Below are positions 43,063 to 52,661 of a stretch of 64,000 nt of DNA, one piece after another. The notes below the pieces were generated by a model. It had not been told where the DNA came from, ran no database searches, and was given only the letters and a program-made list of their open reading frames with translations. Source of the stretch: Erysipelotrichaceae bacterium (GTDB taxonomy: Bacteria > Bacillota_I > Bacilli_A > RFN20 > DUOF01). The translations under genes were made by a program, and so were the position numbers. The first letter of the stretch is position 1; every line of letters begins with the position of its first letter. The DNA lies in NCBI GenBank assembly GCA_015058985.1, contig SVBH01000001.1, positions 62,001-126,000 of the forward strand, written 5' to 3'.

Positions 43063-44706
43063 CTACATTTTTTCCTTCTTTTCAATAGCAATTAAATCAA
43101 AGGCGTTTCCTAAAACTACCTTAGTAGCTTCCAACAAAGCAAGTCTTTGCTCAGATAATACTATATTATCTTTATCAATAACTCTACATTCAGAATAATA
43201 ACCGTGGAAAAGTGCTGCCACTTTTTGAATATAATTACAAACCTTATATGGAGACAAAGTTTGTGCAGCATCCACAACTACATTAGGAAATTCATTTAAC
43301 ATCCTCAATAATTGTAACTCTTTTGGATGAGTAATTAAAGTAGAAGTTAAATCTAACTCGAAATTTTGTTGCTTAGCACTTTCTAAAATAGAGCATATTC
43401 TAGCATATGCATATTGCGCATAATAAACTGGGTTTTCATTACTAGTAGATTTTGCTAAACCTAAATCAAAATCAAAATGCGTTGAAGCTGCCCTAGAAAC
43501 AAAGAAATATCTAGTTGCATCAATTCCAACTTCTTCAATTAAATCTTTAATAGTTACAGACTTACCTGTTCTTTTTGACATTTTAACTTCTATCCCATTT
43601 TCCATAAGTCTCACCATTTGAACAAGCTCAATATGTAATGTATCTTTATTAAAACCAAGGCCCATTAAAGCAGCATTCATTCTGTTAACATAACCATGAT
43701 GATCTGCTCCCAGTAAATCTATTAGTCTATCATAACCTCTTTGCATTTTATCCATATGATATCCAATATCAGGAGCAAAATAAGTATATGCACCATCAGT
43801 TTTAACTAAAACTCTGTCTTTATCATCACCAAAATCAGTAGTTCTTAGCCAAGTTGCGTCTTCACTTTTATAAATATATGGAGACAACTTTTCTAAAGCT
43901 TTTTCAGTAAATCCAGCTTCTTTATTAGCTTTTTCAGAACTCCATATATCAAAAGAAACTCTAAATTCCTTCAAAATTCTTTTGATTTCATCCAACATGT
44001 AATTAGTAGAAAAACTCTTTACCTTTTCATAGGTTTCTATGCTATCGTCATTTAATAAACTATTACCATATTTTTCTTTTAACTCTTTTGCCAAAGTAAT
44101 AATTTCTTTACCATGATAACCATTCTCAGGTAGTTCTTCGCTAATACCAAACAATTCTTTATATCTCACCAAAGCAGAAATTGTTAAGTTATCAATTTGA
44201 TTACCTAAATCATTAATATAATATTCTCTTTTAACATCATAGCCCGCAAAAGATAAGCATCTACAAATGCTATCTCCCAAAGCAGCTTGTCTAGCATGTC
44301 CTAAATGCAAATCACCTGTTGGGTTAGCACTAACAAATTCAACATTAATTTTTTCATCAATAGGATTTCCTTTGCCAAAGTCATTTCCTTTATCAATAAT
44401 TTTCCCAATCAACGCAGCTAATTTATTTTCCTCTAAAAAGAAATTCATAAAACCAGGTCCAACAACTTCGATTTTTTTAATTTGATGTTTTTCTAAATCA
44501 ATATTACTAACTATTATGTGTGCAACATCTTGAGGTTTTTGTTTAACCCTTCCACATATCTTCATAGCAACATTAGTAGCATAATCACCATGTGCTTTGT
44601 CCTTTGGAATCATAATATCTATGTTATCTACATCAATATCAAAAGCAACTTTAACAGCGTCTTTCAATATTAACTTTAATTCATTTTCTAATTCATTAAC
44701 ATTCAT
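43063..44706 (-). CDS. argS: Arginyl-tRNA synthetase
   Basis: NPTGDLHLGHARQAALGD; KMSKRTGKSV. Confidence 0.97.
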   Translation of the reverse strand: MNVNELENELKLILKDAVKVAFDIDVDNIDIMIPKDKAHGDYATNVAMKICGRVKQKPQDVAHIIVSNIDLEKHQIKKIEVVGPGFMNFFLEENKLAALIGKIIDKGNDFGKGNPIDEKINVEFVSANPTGDLHLGHARQAALGDSICRCLSFAGYDVKREYYINDLGNQIDNLTISALVRYKELFGISEELPENGYHGKEIITLAKELKEKYGNSLLNDDSIETYEKVKSFSTNYMLDEIKRILKEFRVSFDIWSSEKANKEAGFTEKALEKLSPYIYKSEDATWLRTTDFGDDKDRVLVKTDGAYTYFAPDIGYHMDKMQRGYDRLIDLLGADHHGYVNRMNAALMGLGFNKDTLHIELVQMVRLMENGIEVKMSKRTGKSVTIKDLIEEVGIDATRYFFVSRAASTHFDFDLGLAKSTSNENPVYYAQYAYARICSILESAKQQNFELDLTSTLITHPKELQLLRMLNEFPNVVVDAAQTLSPYKVCNYIQKVAALFHGYYSECRVIDKDNIVLSEQRLALLEATKVVLGNAFDLIAIEKKEKM

Positions 44707-45103
44707 TGTTTTCTCTCTCCTTAAACTCTAAAAAATGCTCAAAATTTCCCACACAAGTATCATTTAAATAAGTTCTATATTTTATAAATATTTTCATTTT
44801 ATCGAACCTATAATCAATAGTTTCTATTTTTAAATTCATAACATAATCACTAAAATATTGCTTACCAACATAAGTATGTCCTTTTTTAAAATAACTTTTG
44901 TTAATGTCTTTCCCATTTATTCTAGTAATAACAGCTTCATCCTTAGTTAAAACCATCTTAACATCTACGTGTTGATTATCTCTATTATCTACATAACTAC
45001 AAATAATAGTATCATCTAACTTTTCTAAAATGGCTTCAGTTTGTAAAATTGTTTCTTCATTATCAACAATACTAGTCAAATTAATTTTCATTTTCTTTGC
45101 CAT
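44696..45103 (-). CDS. DUF1934-like protein
   Basis: Beta-rich small protein directly upstream of argS. Confidence 0.55.
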   Translation of the reverse strand: MAKKMKINLTSIVDNEETILQTEAILEKLDDTIICSYVDNRDNQHVDVKMVLTKDEAVITRINGKDINKSYFKKGHTYVGKQYFSDYVMNLKIETIDYRFDKMKIFIKYRTYLNDTCVGNFEHFLEFKERENNEC

Positions 45104-45215
45104 AGTTACCACCATAGTACTATTATAAATGAATTTCAAGACAAATTACACCTTTTTTTATTTATAAAAAGAATATAGTTAAAATTACTGTCTACAATAA
45201 ATTCAGGTGAAAAAA

Positions 45216-47096
45216 ATGAAAAAATACTTTTACAAATTTTTAATAATATTTCCTAGTGTTTTAATTATTTTTTCCCTTGTCGCAGGAACAACATTTTACT
45301 TTGGTATGTGGATTTTACCAAAACTAAATATTAAAGAAAGTTATGTTGTAAAATATGTGGATTCCTCGAATGAAATATTATTCCAAAAGCATTTTGATGA
45401 AGAAGGATCATACATTTCAATTGAAAAAATGGGAAAATACATTCCTGCTTTTTATGTTGCAATTGAAGATAAAGATTTCTATAAACATTCCGGGATAGAT
45501 TGGTCAAGAGTCGTAAAAGCTTTCCTAGTTAATACCATTTCAGGACGAATAAAACAAGGCGCATCATCCATCTCCCAACAAGTAGCAAGGATGCTCTATT
45601 TAGATAATAGCAAAAGTTATTCTCGAAAAATTAAAGAAGCAATCTATGCAGCCAGAATTGAAACCTATTATTCCAAAAAAGAAATACTAGAAATATACCT
45701 AAATAATCTTTACTTTGGTCATGGAGTCTATGGAGTAGAAGATGCTAGTCTATTTTACTTTAATAAAAATGCCTTAGACCTTACAATTTCAGAAGCATCT
45801 TTATTAGTAGGCATCTCTAACGCGCCAAGTTTATATTCACCTATTTTAGAAAAAGAAAATTCTCTAAAAAAACAAAAACAAATCCTAAACATTTTACAGA
45901 AACAACAGATTATTAGCATTGAAGAAAAAGAAAATGCCCTAAAAGAACCATTAGTAATATATGGACAAAAAAGAAATAATATTTTAAATAGCTCTTTTTA
46001 TTATCAAGATGCTATTGAAAAGCAATTAAAAAATCAAAAAATATATACAAAAAGTAACTTAGTTAAAGGTCTTACAATATCCACCAATCTAGACACTAAA
46101 ATTTCAGAAATAGTCTACTCAATACTACAAAAATATCAACCAACAGATTCAAACACACAAGTTAGTGTTGTCATCATGAAACCTTATTCAAATAAAGTAA
46201 TAACCTTATTTGGGGGATGGGATTATACTAAATCCACTTATAACAGAGCCACTACATCTTTAAGACAACCAGCTTCTACTATTAAACCTCTCTTGTATTA
46301 CTTAGCATTATCAAAAGGAATGACTCCTTCCACCTTACTAAAAAGCGAAAAAACATCTTTTTTCATTAAAGACTATGGACTATACGAGCCTACTAACAAC
46401 AATGATATTTATGCCAATGAAGACATATCAATGATTCAAGCCGTGGGGGTAAGCGATAATATTTATGCAATTAAAACAAACTTGATTTTAGGGACATCAA
46501 TGCTTGTTAATTTGCTCAATAAATTTGCCATTGAAAACGTCGAAAAAGTACCTTCTTTAGCCCTAGGAACAAACTTAATCACTCCTTTACAATTAACATC
46601 AATTTACAACACTTTTGCTAGTGAGGGTATTTATTATAAACCATCTTTAATAAATGAAGTTAAAGATTCTTATGGGAACACCTTATATCAAAACAATGAT
46701 ATACCATATCGTGTCTTATTACATAATGAAACTATTGTTTTAAATCAATTATTAACCGCTCCATTTGATAAAAACATCAAATCCTACACTAATCCTACAA
46801 TGTTAAATTACCAAACAAATAATATCTACGCTGCAAAAACTGGTACAACAGAATCTGATTCATGGGTGGTAGGATTTAATCCAAATTACACCATTTGCAT
46901 TTGGGTAGGAACAGATGATAATACCAAATTAACAGATTACTCTTTATCAAAAAGAATCTTCCAAGAAATAGCAAATACCATCGATACAAGAACCAACATT
47001 TGGTATGACACCAATGAAAATATTGTAATAAAAAGAGTGTCCCCTTTAAAAGGAACACTCTCTAATTCTGGATCGCTATACTATTATCTGTATTAG
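45216..47096 (+). CDS. Class A penicillin-binding protein (transglycosylase/transpeptidase)
   Basis: EDKDFYKHSGIDWSRV, GASSISQQVARMLY; transpeptidase RQPASTIKP, AAKTGTT. Confidence 0.95.
   Translation: MKKYFYKFLIIFPSVLIIFSLVAGTTFYFGMWILPKLNIKESYVVKYVDSSNEILFQKHFDEEGSYISIEKMGKYIPAFYVAIEDKDFYKHSGIDWSRVVKAFLVNTISGRIKQGASSISQQVARMLYLDNSKSYSRKIKEAIYAARIETYYSKKEILEIYLNNLYFGHGVYGVEDASLFYFNKNALDLTISEASLLVGISNAPSLYSPILEKENSLKKQKQILNILQKQQIISIEEKENALKEPLVIYGQKRNNILNSSFYYQDAIEKQLKNQKIYTKSNLVKGLTISTNLDTKISEIVYSILQKYQPTDSNTQVSVVIMKPYSNKVITLFGGWDYTKSTYNRATTSLRQPASTIKPLLYYLALSKGMTPSTLLKSEKTSFFIKDYGLYEPTNNNDIYANEDISMIQAVGVSDNIYAIKTNLILGTSMLVNLLNKFAIENVEKVPSLALGTNLITPLQLTSIYNTFASEGIYYKPSLINEVKDSYGNTLYQNNDIPYRVLLHNETIVLNQLLTAPFDKNIKSYTNPTMLNYQTNNIYAAKTGTTESDSWVVGFNPNYTICIWVGTDDNTKLTDYSLSKRIFQEIANTIDTRTNIWYDTNENIVIKRVSPLKGTLSNSGSLYYYLY
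47034..47061 (-). terminator. Intrinsic terminator of the 47062-48321 gene, embedded in the PBP coding sequence
   Basis: Reverse strand AGAGTGT-TCCTTTTAAAGGGG-ACACTCT followed by TTTTTATT, directly after TAG. Confidence 0.75.
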
Positions 47097-48300
47097 ACTT
47101 TTGTAATTTTAGCAACGAATTAATATTTAAGACAAAAATAAGATAAAAGACAGTACACACAATAAACAAATAAGATAATGTATGAGCATCTTTGGTAATT
47201 ATATAAAGAAGACCTATTAAAATCATTCCTAAAATTCTCCCTACATTCAACATAAATTCAATATAATATAAATATTCTCTTTGATACTTTTTATCCGTTA
47301 TATGAGGTAACAAGGAATAATTAACTTGATCTTGTTCAATCGTCGTTGCTATTTTAATGGACTCATTAATAAATCTATAAGCTATTAAAAAGAATATTTT
47401 TGTAGTTAAACTAACTGGGATAGCCACAATAATAGTCAAAATCACAGAAGGTAAATAAGAAATTAGGAAATTACTAGAATTAATTTTTCTTTTATGAAAA
47501 TAACTAAGAACAATGCTCATAGCAGCAACTGCACTTGTTAAATAACCAAGAATATCTTCTCCTTTATAATTTCCAAAAGTAGAATTACTATAATTCATAA
47601 AAATCACTAAGCTTAGCAATAAAGACAGGGTGCCTCCATCTGTTAAACCATAACATATCGAATTAAATCCAATTTTTCTCAATGCCTTCTTATCTTTTAT
47701 ATTGTTAGAGAATTTCTTCAAATCAAAAGTGTTTTTAAACTTAGCGCTAGCTTCTACTTTAAAAGACAAAAGAAAAGAAATTAACATTACGATAGATAAA
47801 ATAACAAATATATAACTATACCCTAATTTTCCTAATAAAAATCCTAAAGAAGCAGGGACTACTAAATTGATGATGCCTTCGAAAACCCTACACATAAAGA
47901 AATACTGCTTAAATTGATTTCCCCTGTTATTAGCGATGGTCATCGTCTTATAACTTGTATAATATAAACTCTGTGCTAATGCCTCCAAAACTGCAAATGG
48001 ATAAATAAAATTAATAATACTTTTTCCTAAAGCCAGCAAAATAATACAATCCATTAACTTAACGAATAAACTCATTCGATATGAAATTACATCAGGTAAT
48101 TTTAAGAATTTATAAAATGCATAGAAGAACAGAGCGTGGCCTACATAATAAATTATATAATACAATACAACTTTCAAAATATTTCCATCGGTTATTTTTA
48201 AAAAATACATTCCTAAAAAAGTATTAACAAAAACCTGTAAAATTTGTTTAGTATGATGTGTAAATAATAAACTTTTAGCTTTTGTTTGTAACCCACCCAT
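47062..48300 (-). CDS. Polytopic membrane protein, MFS-like
   Basis: Around 10-12 hydrophobic segments; likely start MGGLQTKAKSLLF. Confidence 0.55.
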   Translation of the reverse strand: MGGLQTKAKSLLFTHHTKQILQVFVNTFLGMYFLKITDGNILKVVLYYIIYYVGHALFFYAFYKFLKLPDVISYRMSLFVKLMDCIILLALGKSIINFIYPFAVLEALAQSLYYTSYKTMTIANNRGNQFKQYFFMCRVFEGIINLVVPASLGFLLGKLGYSYIFVILSIVMLISFLLSFKVEASAKFKNTFDLKKFSNNIKDKKALRKIGFNSICYGLTDGGTLSLLLSLVIFMNYSNSTFGNYKGEDILGYLTSAVAAMSIVLSYFHKRKINSSNFLISYLPSVILTIIVAIPVSLTTKIFFLIAYRFINESIKIATTIEQDQVNYSLLPHITDKKYQREYLYYIEFMLNVGRILGMILIGLLYIITKDAHTLSYLFIVCTVFYLIFVLNINSLLKLQKSNTDNSIAIQN

Positions 48301-48390
48301 AAAATCACTTCCAATAACCAAAAATATATTACATTTTATTGCACTTTACAACGATAATTAGTAATATATTATCTATGGAGGAACAAAATA

Positions 48391-48927
48391 ATGGAACTAA
48401 AAGGATCAAAAACAGAAAAGAACTTAATGGCTGCATTTGCAGGAGAATCTCAAGCAAGAAATAAATATACTTTCTATGCATCAAAAGCAAAAAAAGAAGG
48501 TTATGTTCAAATTGCTAAATTTTTTGAAGAAACTGCTGGAAATGAAAAAGAACATGCAGAAATCTGGTATAAATTATTAAATGATGGCATTGGAGACACA
48601 ATGCACAATTTAAAAGATGCAGCAGCTGGAGAAAACTATGAATGGACAGAAATGTATGCTGATTTTGCAAAAACTGCTAAAGAAGAAGGTTTTGATAAAA
48701 TAGCTTACTTATTCGAAGCAGTAGGAAAGATTGAAAAAGAACACGAAGAAAGATATTTAGCACTTCTTAAAAATATTGAAGAAGGAACAGTATTTGCAAG
48801 AAGAACTAAAGAAGTTTGGATTTGTACTAACTGTGGACACATTCATGTAGGAAATGAGGCACCAAAAATGTGCCCTGTATGTGATCATGCACAAGCATAT
48901 TTCCAATTAAGAGTTATCAATTATTAA
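48391..48927 (+). CDS. Rubrerythrin
   Basis: [14 protein letters not shown]; ExxH di-iron motifs; rubredoxin [22 protein letters not shown]. Confidence 0.96.
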   Translation: MELKGSKTEKNLMAAFAGESQARNKYTFYASKAKKEGYVQIAKFFEETAGNEKEHAEIWYKLLNDGIGDTMHNLKDAAAGENYEWTEMYADFAKTAKEEGFDKIAYLFEAVGKIEKEHEERYLALLKNIEEGTVFARRTKEVWICTNCGHIHVGNEAPKMCPVCDHAQAYFQLRVINY

Positions 48928-48963
48928 TTAAAAAAATGCTAGAATTTCTAGCATTTTTATTTA

Positions 48964-49488
48964 TTATTTTTTAGGTCTGCTATCCTTATTTAAAGACCTT
49001 TCATATTTGTCCATAATTTCATAAACTTCTTGTTTAGTTATTTTTTTATCAGCAGGGACTTTTAAAAGATCTTGCGCTTGAGACACATGACGCATTTCAT
49101 TTTTTAAACCAATTGTATTACTAACAAAATCACCCTCAGAAGCAGAAAATGTTTCAAAAATTCTTAATCTATCTTCATTTGATTCATATAAGAATAAAGA
49201 AACTAAATCACATGCTATGTATAAGACCCTTTTTTCCAAGTCTGAATTAACCTCAATTGAAAAATCAAAAACCACATCATCTGCAGTTACTAAAGACATA
49301 GAGTACTCATTTTCTTCATCATTAAATTTTAATTGATAAGAAGTAAATTCATCTACCTTATTATTAAATATATAATCATATTGATCTTGTAATCCCATTT
49401 TAAAAGGAACTTTTTTACTTATGCTACCTACTATACCGATACTTTCAAATCTTCTTCTTAATTCTTTTGCTGAAAACATTATTATCAC
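48964..49488 (-). CDS. Hypothetical protein
   Basis: Intact ORF, no family recognised. Confidence 0.5.
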   Translation of the reverse strand: MIIMFSAKELRRRFESIGIVGSISKKVPFKMGLQDQYDYIFNNKVDEFTSYQLKFNDEENEYSMSLVTADDVVFDFSIEVNSDLEKRVLYIACDLVSLFLYESNEDRLRIFETFSASEGDFVSNTIGLKNEMRHVSQAQDLLKVPADKKITKQEVYEIMDKYERSLNKDSRPKK

Positions 49489-49580
49489 TTCCTACATCAA
49501 TTATTTCACAAGAATAAAATAACAACAATAATTTAAAAGCAAGTTGTTACTAAAATAAAAAAAAACAGAATAAATTCTGC

Positions 49581-50072
49581 TTATTTTATAATTCCATTTG
49601 TAACCATTTGGTGCATATATTCAACAAATTCATCCTCAGATGGAGTATCTAATTTTTTTAAAACAGTATAATCATACTGATCTTCAAAACTAATAACATA
49701 TTCAAATTCACCATTATAAACTGCAAGTTCTAAAATAAAATATGTAAATGCTTTCTTCGTTTTTAAAACAGCAACACAATAAGTATCACCCTTCACTTGA
49801 GGATCAGGCATATTTACAAATAAAATTGAGCAATTAGAAAACTCGATTATCTTCATATTAAAATTGAAGTCTTTAAAGTCTTCAGTATTATAAATTGGAG
49901 TTTTAGATTCCAAAATACTTTCATACAAACGAGCTTTTAAGAATTGATTAAAAGCAACCTCACTATCTTCCATTTTATTAACAACATCATAAATCTCATT
50001 ACCTAAAAATAAATCTCTTAGAACAATATGAGAAAAATAATAATTTGCAGTAATCTTATTTACATAACGCAT
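49581..50072 (-). CDS. Hypothetical protein
   Basis: Intact ORF (MRYVNKITANYYFSH...), no family recognised. Confidence 0.5.
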   Translation of the reverse strand: MRYVNKITANYYFSHIVLRDLFLGNEIYDVVNKMEDSEVAFNQFLKARLYESILESKTPIYNTEDFKDFNFNMKIIEFSNCSILFVNMPDPQVKGDTYCVAVLKTKKAFTYFILELAVYNGEFEYVISFEDQYDYTVLKKLDTPSEDEFVEYMHQMVTNGIIK

Positions 50073-50105
50073 ACAATCACCCATCTATCTTAAATATTAT
50101 AACAT

Positions 50106-51212
50106 TTAAAACTTAAATTTAATAGTATTTTCGTTTTTATCTAACCTAATAAATTTAGGTAATTTATAAAAATCTTCTACCCTTCTATTTTTTAAAATCT
50201 CGTAAATTCCTTCACTTTTTAATTTTTCAATCATTAAACTCGCCACTTCATGACCATATTCAATTTTATATTTACTTTTTTCAGGATAAAAATCCACTAA
50301 TCCCTTAACCATTCCAGGATAATAATGACAAGAGCCCCAATCTATAAGACACACTCCATCCTTTGACTTTTTCTTTGCAACATCTTCTTTTCTTAAAGAA
50401 ATATATAAAATAATATTGCAACCTTGTTTAATTAAAAAATCAATTCCATCATTATCTTTCAATCCTGAATCAATATACTTTTTACCATCAAACTTAGAAT
50501 AACCAAAAACAAAAGGTAAAGAAGAAGTAGCAATTAAAACATCAATCAGTTTTTCTTTATTAAAACTATTTATTTTAACTTGTTCAGTTTGAAGACTAGG
50601 AAAAATCAAATTTTGAACATACATTTCAGTTTTACTACTTATCATCTTTTCATTCTTTACATACTTTTCCAAAAAAACTTTCGTTTCCTCTCGAGAATAA
50701 ACAGCTCTTTTACTTAAAAAATCCTTGAACTTATTCTTTGTTAAGACAACTTTAGAATCTAATTTATTCCAAATTTCTTTAGATTTTTCAATTCCATATT
50801 CTTCTAAAAAAATCATTGAATATGCTCCAATTGAAGTCCCTATCTTTACATCAATGTTATCTAGCAAATGAAAATCATTCATAACTTCCAAAACCCCCAT
50901 TTGATAAGCTCCTCTTGCACCTCCACCGGCGAGAGCAAGACCTACTTTTATCTTTTTTGGATGCATAGATTCATAAATCATTTGTGCACAAAGATATATT
51001 TTTTTATTATTAAAAATCAAATTTATCTCTTTTGTGCTTTCTCTTATCTTAAAAATATAATGCCTAATCAAATCGCTATGATTTCTCATTCCTGTTATTT
51101 TCTTATAACAAATTTCATTTTTATCTTTTAATTGATTTTCTATATACAAATCAATTTCATCTAGATTTTTAGCACTATCTATTTTTACACATTTGTTCAA
51201 ACACAGTTTCAT
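50106..51212 (-). CDS. Patatin-like phospholipase
   Basis: GGGARGAYQMGVLEV; GTSIGAYS; DSGLKDNDG. Exact start uncertain. Confidence 0.85.
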   Translation of the reverse strand: MKLCLNKCVKIDSAKNLDEIDLYIENQLKDKNEICYKKITGMRNHSDLIRHYIFKIRESTKEINLIFNNKKIYLCAQMIYESMHPKKIKVGLALAGGGARGAYQMGVLEVMNDFHLLDNIDVKIGTSIGAYSMIFLEEYGIEKSKEIWNKLDSKVVLTKNKFKDFLSKRAVYSREETKVFLEKYVKNEKMISSKTEMYVQNLIFPSLQTEQVKINSFNKEKLIDVLIATSSLPFVFGYSKFDGKKYIDSGLKDNDGIDFLIKQGCNIILYISLRKEDVAKKKSKDGVCLIDWGSCHYYPGMVKGLVDFYPEKSKYKIEYGHEVASLMIEKLKSEGIYEILKNRRVEDFYKLPKFIRLDKNENTIKFKF

Positions 51213-51267
51213 TTCTTTCACCAAAAAAATTATAACAAAAAAAGAATGATAAAACATTCCTTTTTCA

Positions 51268-51963
51268 TTAGTTTTCTGCTGTTTGTTCAACATCTGAAGT
51301 TTTCTTAACTTCATCTTTATTACTAGAATAAAATAAAGCATATTCCTCTTGTTTAGAAGAAGCATTATATTTTACAGTATATCTTTCAGGCAATTTAAAT
51401 TGAGTAATTCCAGTAACCACAGAAATGATACTCCATTTGATTAAATTAAAAGTCATTACAGGAACAATAAATGTATTGAAATATTGACGATTGTTCATAT
51501 TAAACATTTCCATTAATTCCCAACCAGTAGTGAATTTTTGGAACATATTGGAAGGTGTAATGAATAAATAATTCAATAACATCAATGATGATGTTGCTGC
51601 TAATAAAGCAACACTACAACTCACTGCATATTGTAAAGGTTTAGATTTAACTCTTTTAGAAGCAATTTTTCTTATAATTACATATATACTCATAAAAATC
51701 ATAGAACTACAAAAGGCAGCGATTTCGCCAAATATTGTTCCTCTACCATTGAAATATCTAATAAAACTTCTTAAGAATACAACTAAACTAGTTGATTTCC
51801 ACCCTAAATAAACTGCACTTATTAAAATAATAATATCATTTGGATCAAACTTCATATAAGGGGCAACTGGATAGGGAATCTGAATTAAAGACAATACAGT
51901 TGCTAATGCTGCCATCATGGCGATATAAGTGATTTTCTTGACTAATTCTGTTGATTTACTCAT
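51268..51963 (-). CDS. ECF transporter substrate-binding protein, RibU-like (riboflavin)
   Basis: TYIAMMAALATVLSLIQIPYPVAPYMKFDPNDIIILISAVYLG; FMN riboswitch upstream. Confidence 0.8.
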   Translation of the reverse strand: MSKSTELVKKITYIAMMAALATVLSLIQIPYPVAPYMKFDPNDIIILISAVYLGWKSTSLVVFLRSFIRYFNGRGTIFGEIAAFCSSMIFMSIYVIIRKIASKRVKSKPLQYAVSCSVALLAATSSLMLLNYLFITPSNMFQKFTTGWELMEMFNMNNRQYFNTFIVPVMTFNLIKWSIISVVTGITQFKLPERYTVKYNASSKQEEYALFYSSNKDEVKKTSDVEQTAEN

Positions 51964-51989
51964 ATTTATCCTCCTATAAAACAAAAAAC

Positions 51990-52008
51990 ACCTAGAAATC
52001 TTCTAGGT
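51990..52008 (-). terminator. Riboswitch-associated intrinsic terminator
   Basis: Reverse strand ACCTAGAA-GAT-TTCTAGGT followed by GTTTTTTG. Confidence 0.8.
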
Positions 52009-52035
52009 ACTTAAAAGTTAATGTAAAAAAATACA

Positions 52036-52138
52036 TCTTCTTCCATCCAGACTTTACTGTCGCCACTAGAATCTCACTAGTTCCTGCTTACGCTCGCGGG
52101 GTTTACCGCCGATTGGGAATTGCACCCTACCCTGAAGA
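52036..52138 (-). promoter_or_regulatory. FMN riboswitch (RFN element)
   Basis: Reverse strand TCTTCAGGGTAGGGTGCAATTCCCAATCGGCGGTAAACCCCGCGAGCGTAAGCAGGAACTAGTGAGATTCTAGTGGCGACAGTAAAGTCTGGATGGAAGAAG. Confidence 0.95.
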
Positions 52139-52281
52139 TTTACAATTCATATTATAATCCCCATTACCATATTAATCAAACTTTTTTTCATTTTATTTTT
52201 TTGATTATTAACAATTTACTTTCAATTCTATTCCTACTTATTATAATAATAAGTATAATATTTGTAAGCAGAGGTGAGATT

Positions 52282-52653
52282 ATGGCACATACAATAACAA
52301 CTCAAGAAGAAGCAATAATTCTTAAAAAAGCTTTTTTTAGATTGCTTAAAAACATCTGTGTAGAAAGAAGAAAATATTTGAATTACGAAATAAAAATTGT
52401 TTCTTCTGCTACTAAAATATCAAAAGAAGATTTAGTCAATTTTGAAAAAGGAAACTTAGAACTTAGCAAAGATAAATTACTTTTATTGTTAAAATTTTAT
52501 GCCATTTCTCTAGAAGTCGTTTTAAATTACTTAGAAAAACTCAAAGACAACCCAGAAAGAAAAAAAGAATTGAAAACTAACAACAAAAATTTAAATGATA
52601 ACCAGACTGAGGAATTATCAAAATTAGTTGGTTTCAAAGGATTTAAAAAGTAG
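52282..52653 (+). CDS. XRE-family HTH-like regulator
   Basis: SATKISKEDLVNFEKGNLELSKDKLLLLLKFYAISLEVVLNYLE; RBS GAGGTGAG. Confidence 0.55.
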   Translation: MAHTITTQEEAIILKKAFFRLLKNICVERRKYLNYEIKIVSSATKISKEDLVNFEKGNLELSKDKLLLLLKFYAISLEVVLNYLEKLKDNPERKKELKTNNKNLNDNQTEELSKLVGFKGFKK

Positions 52654-52661
52654 GGATTTTT

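Noticed and set aside
52120-52281. Upstream extension of the XRE-like ORF
   Set aside because: Overlaps the FMN riboswitch region; RBS and ATG at 52282 are better.
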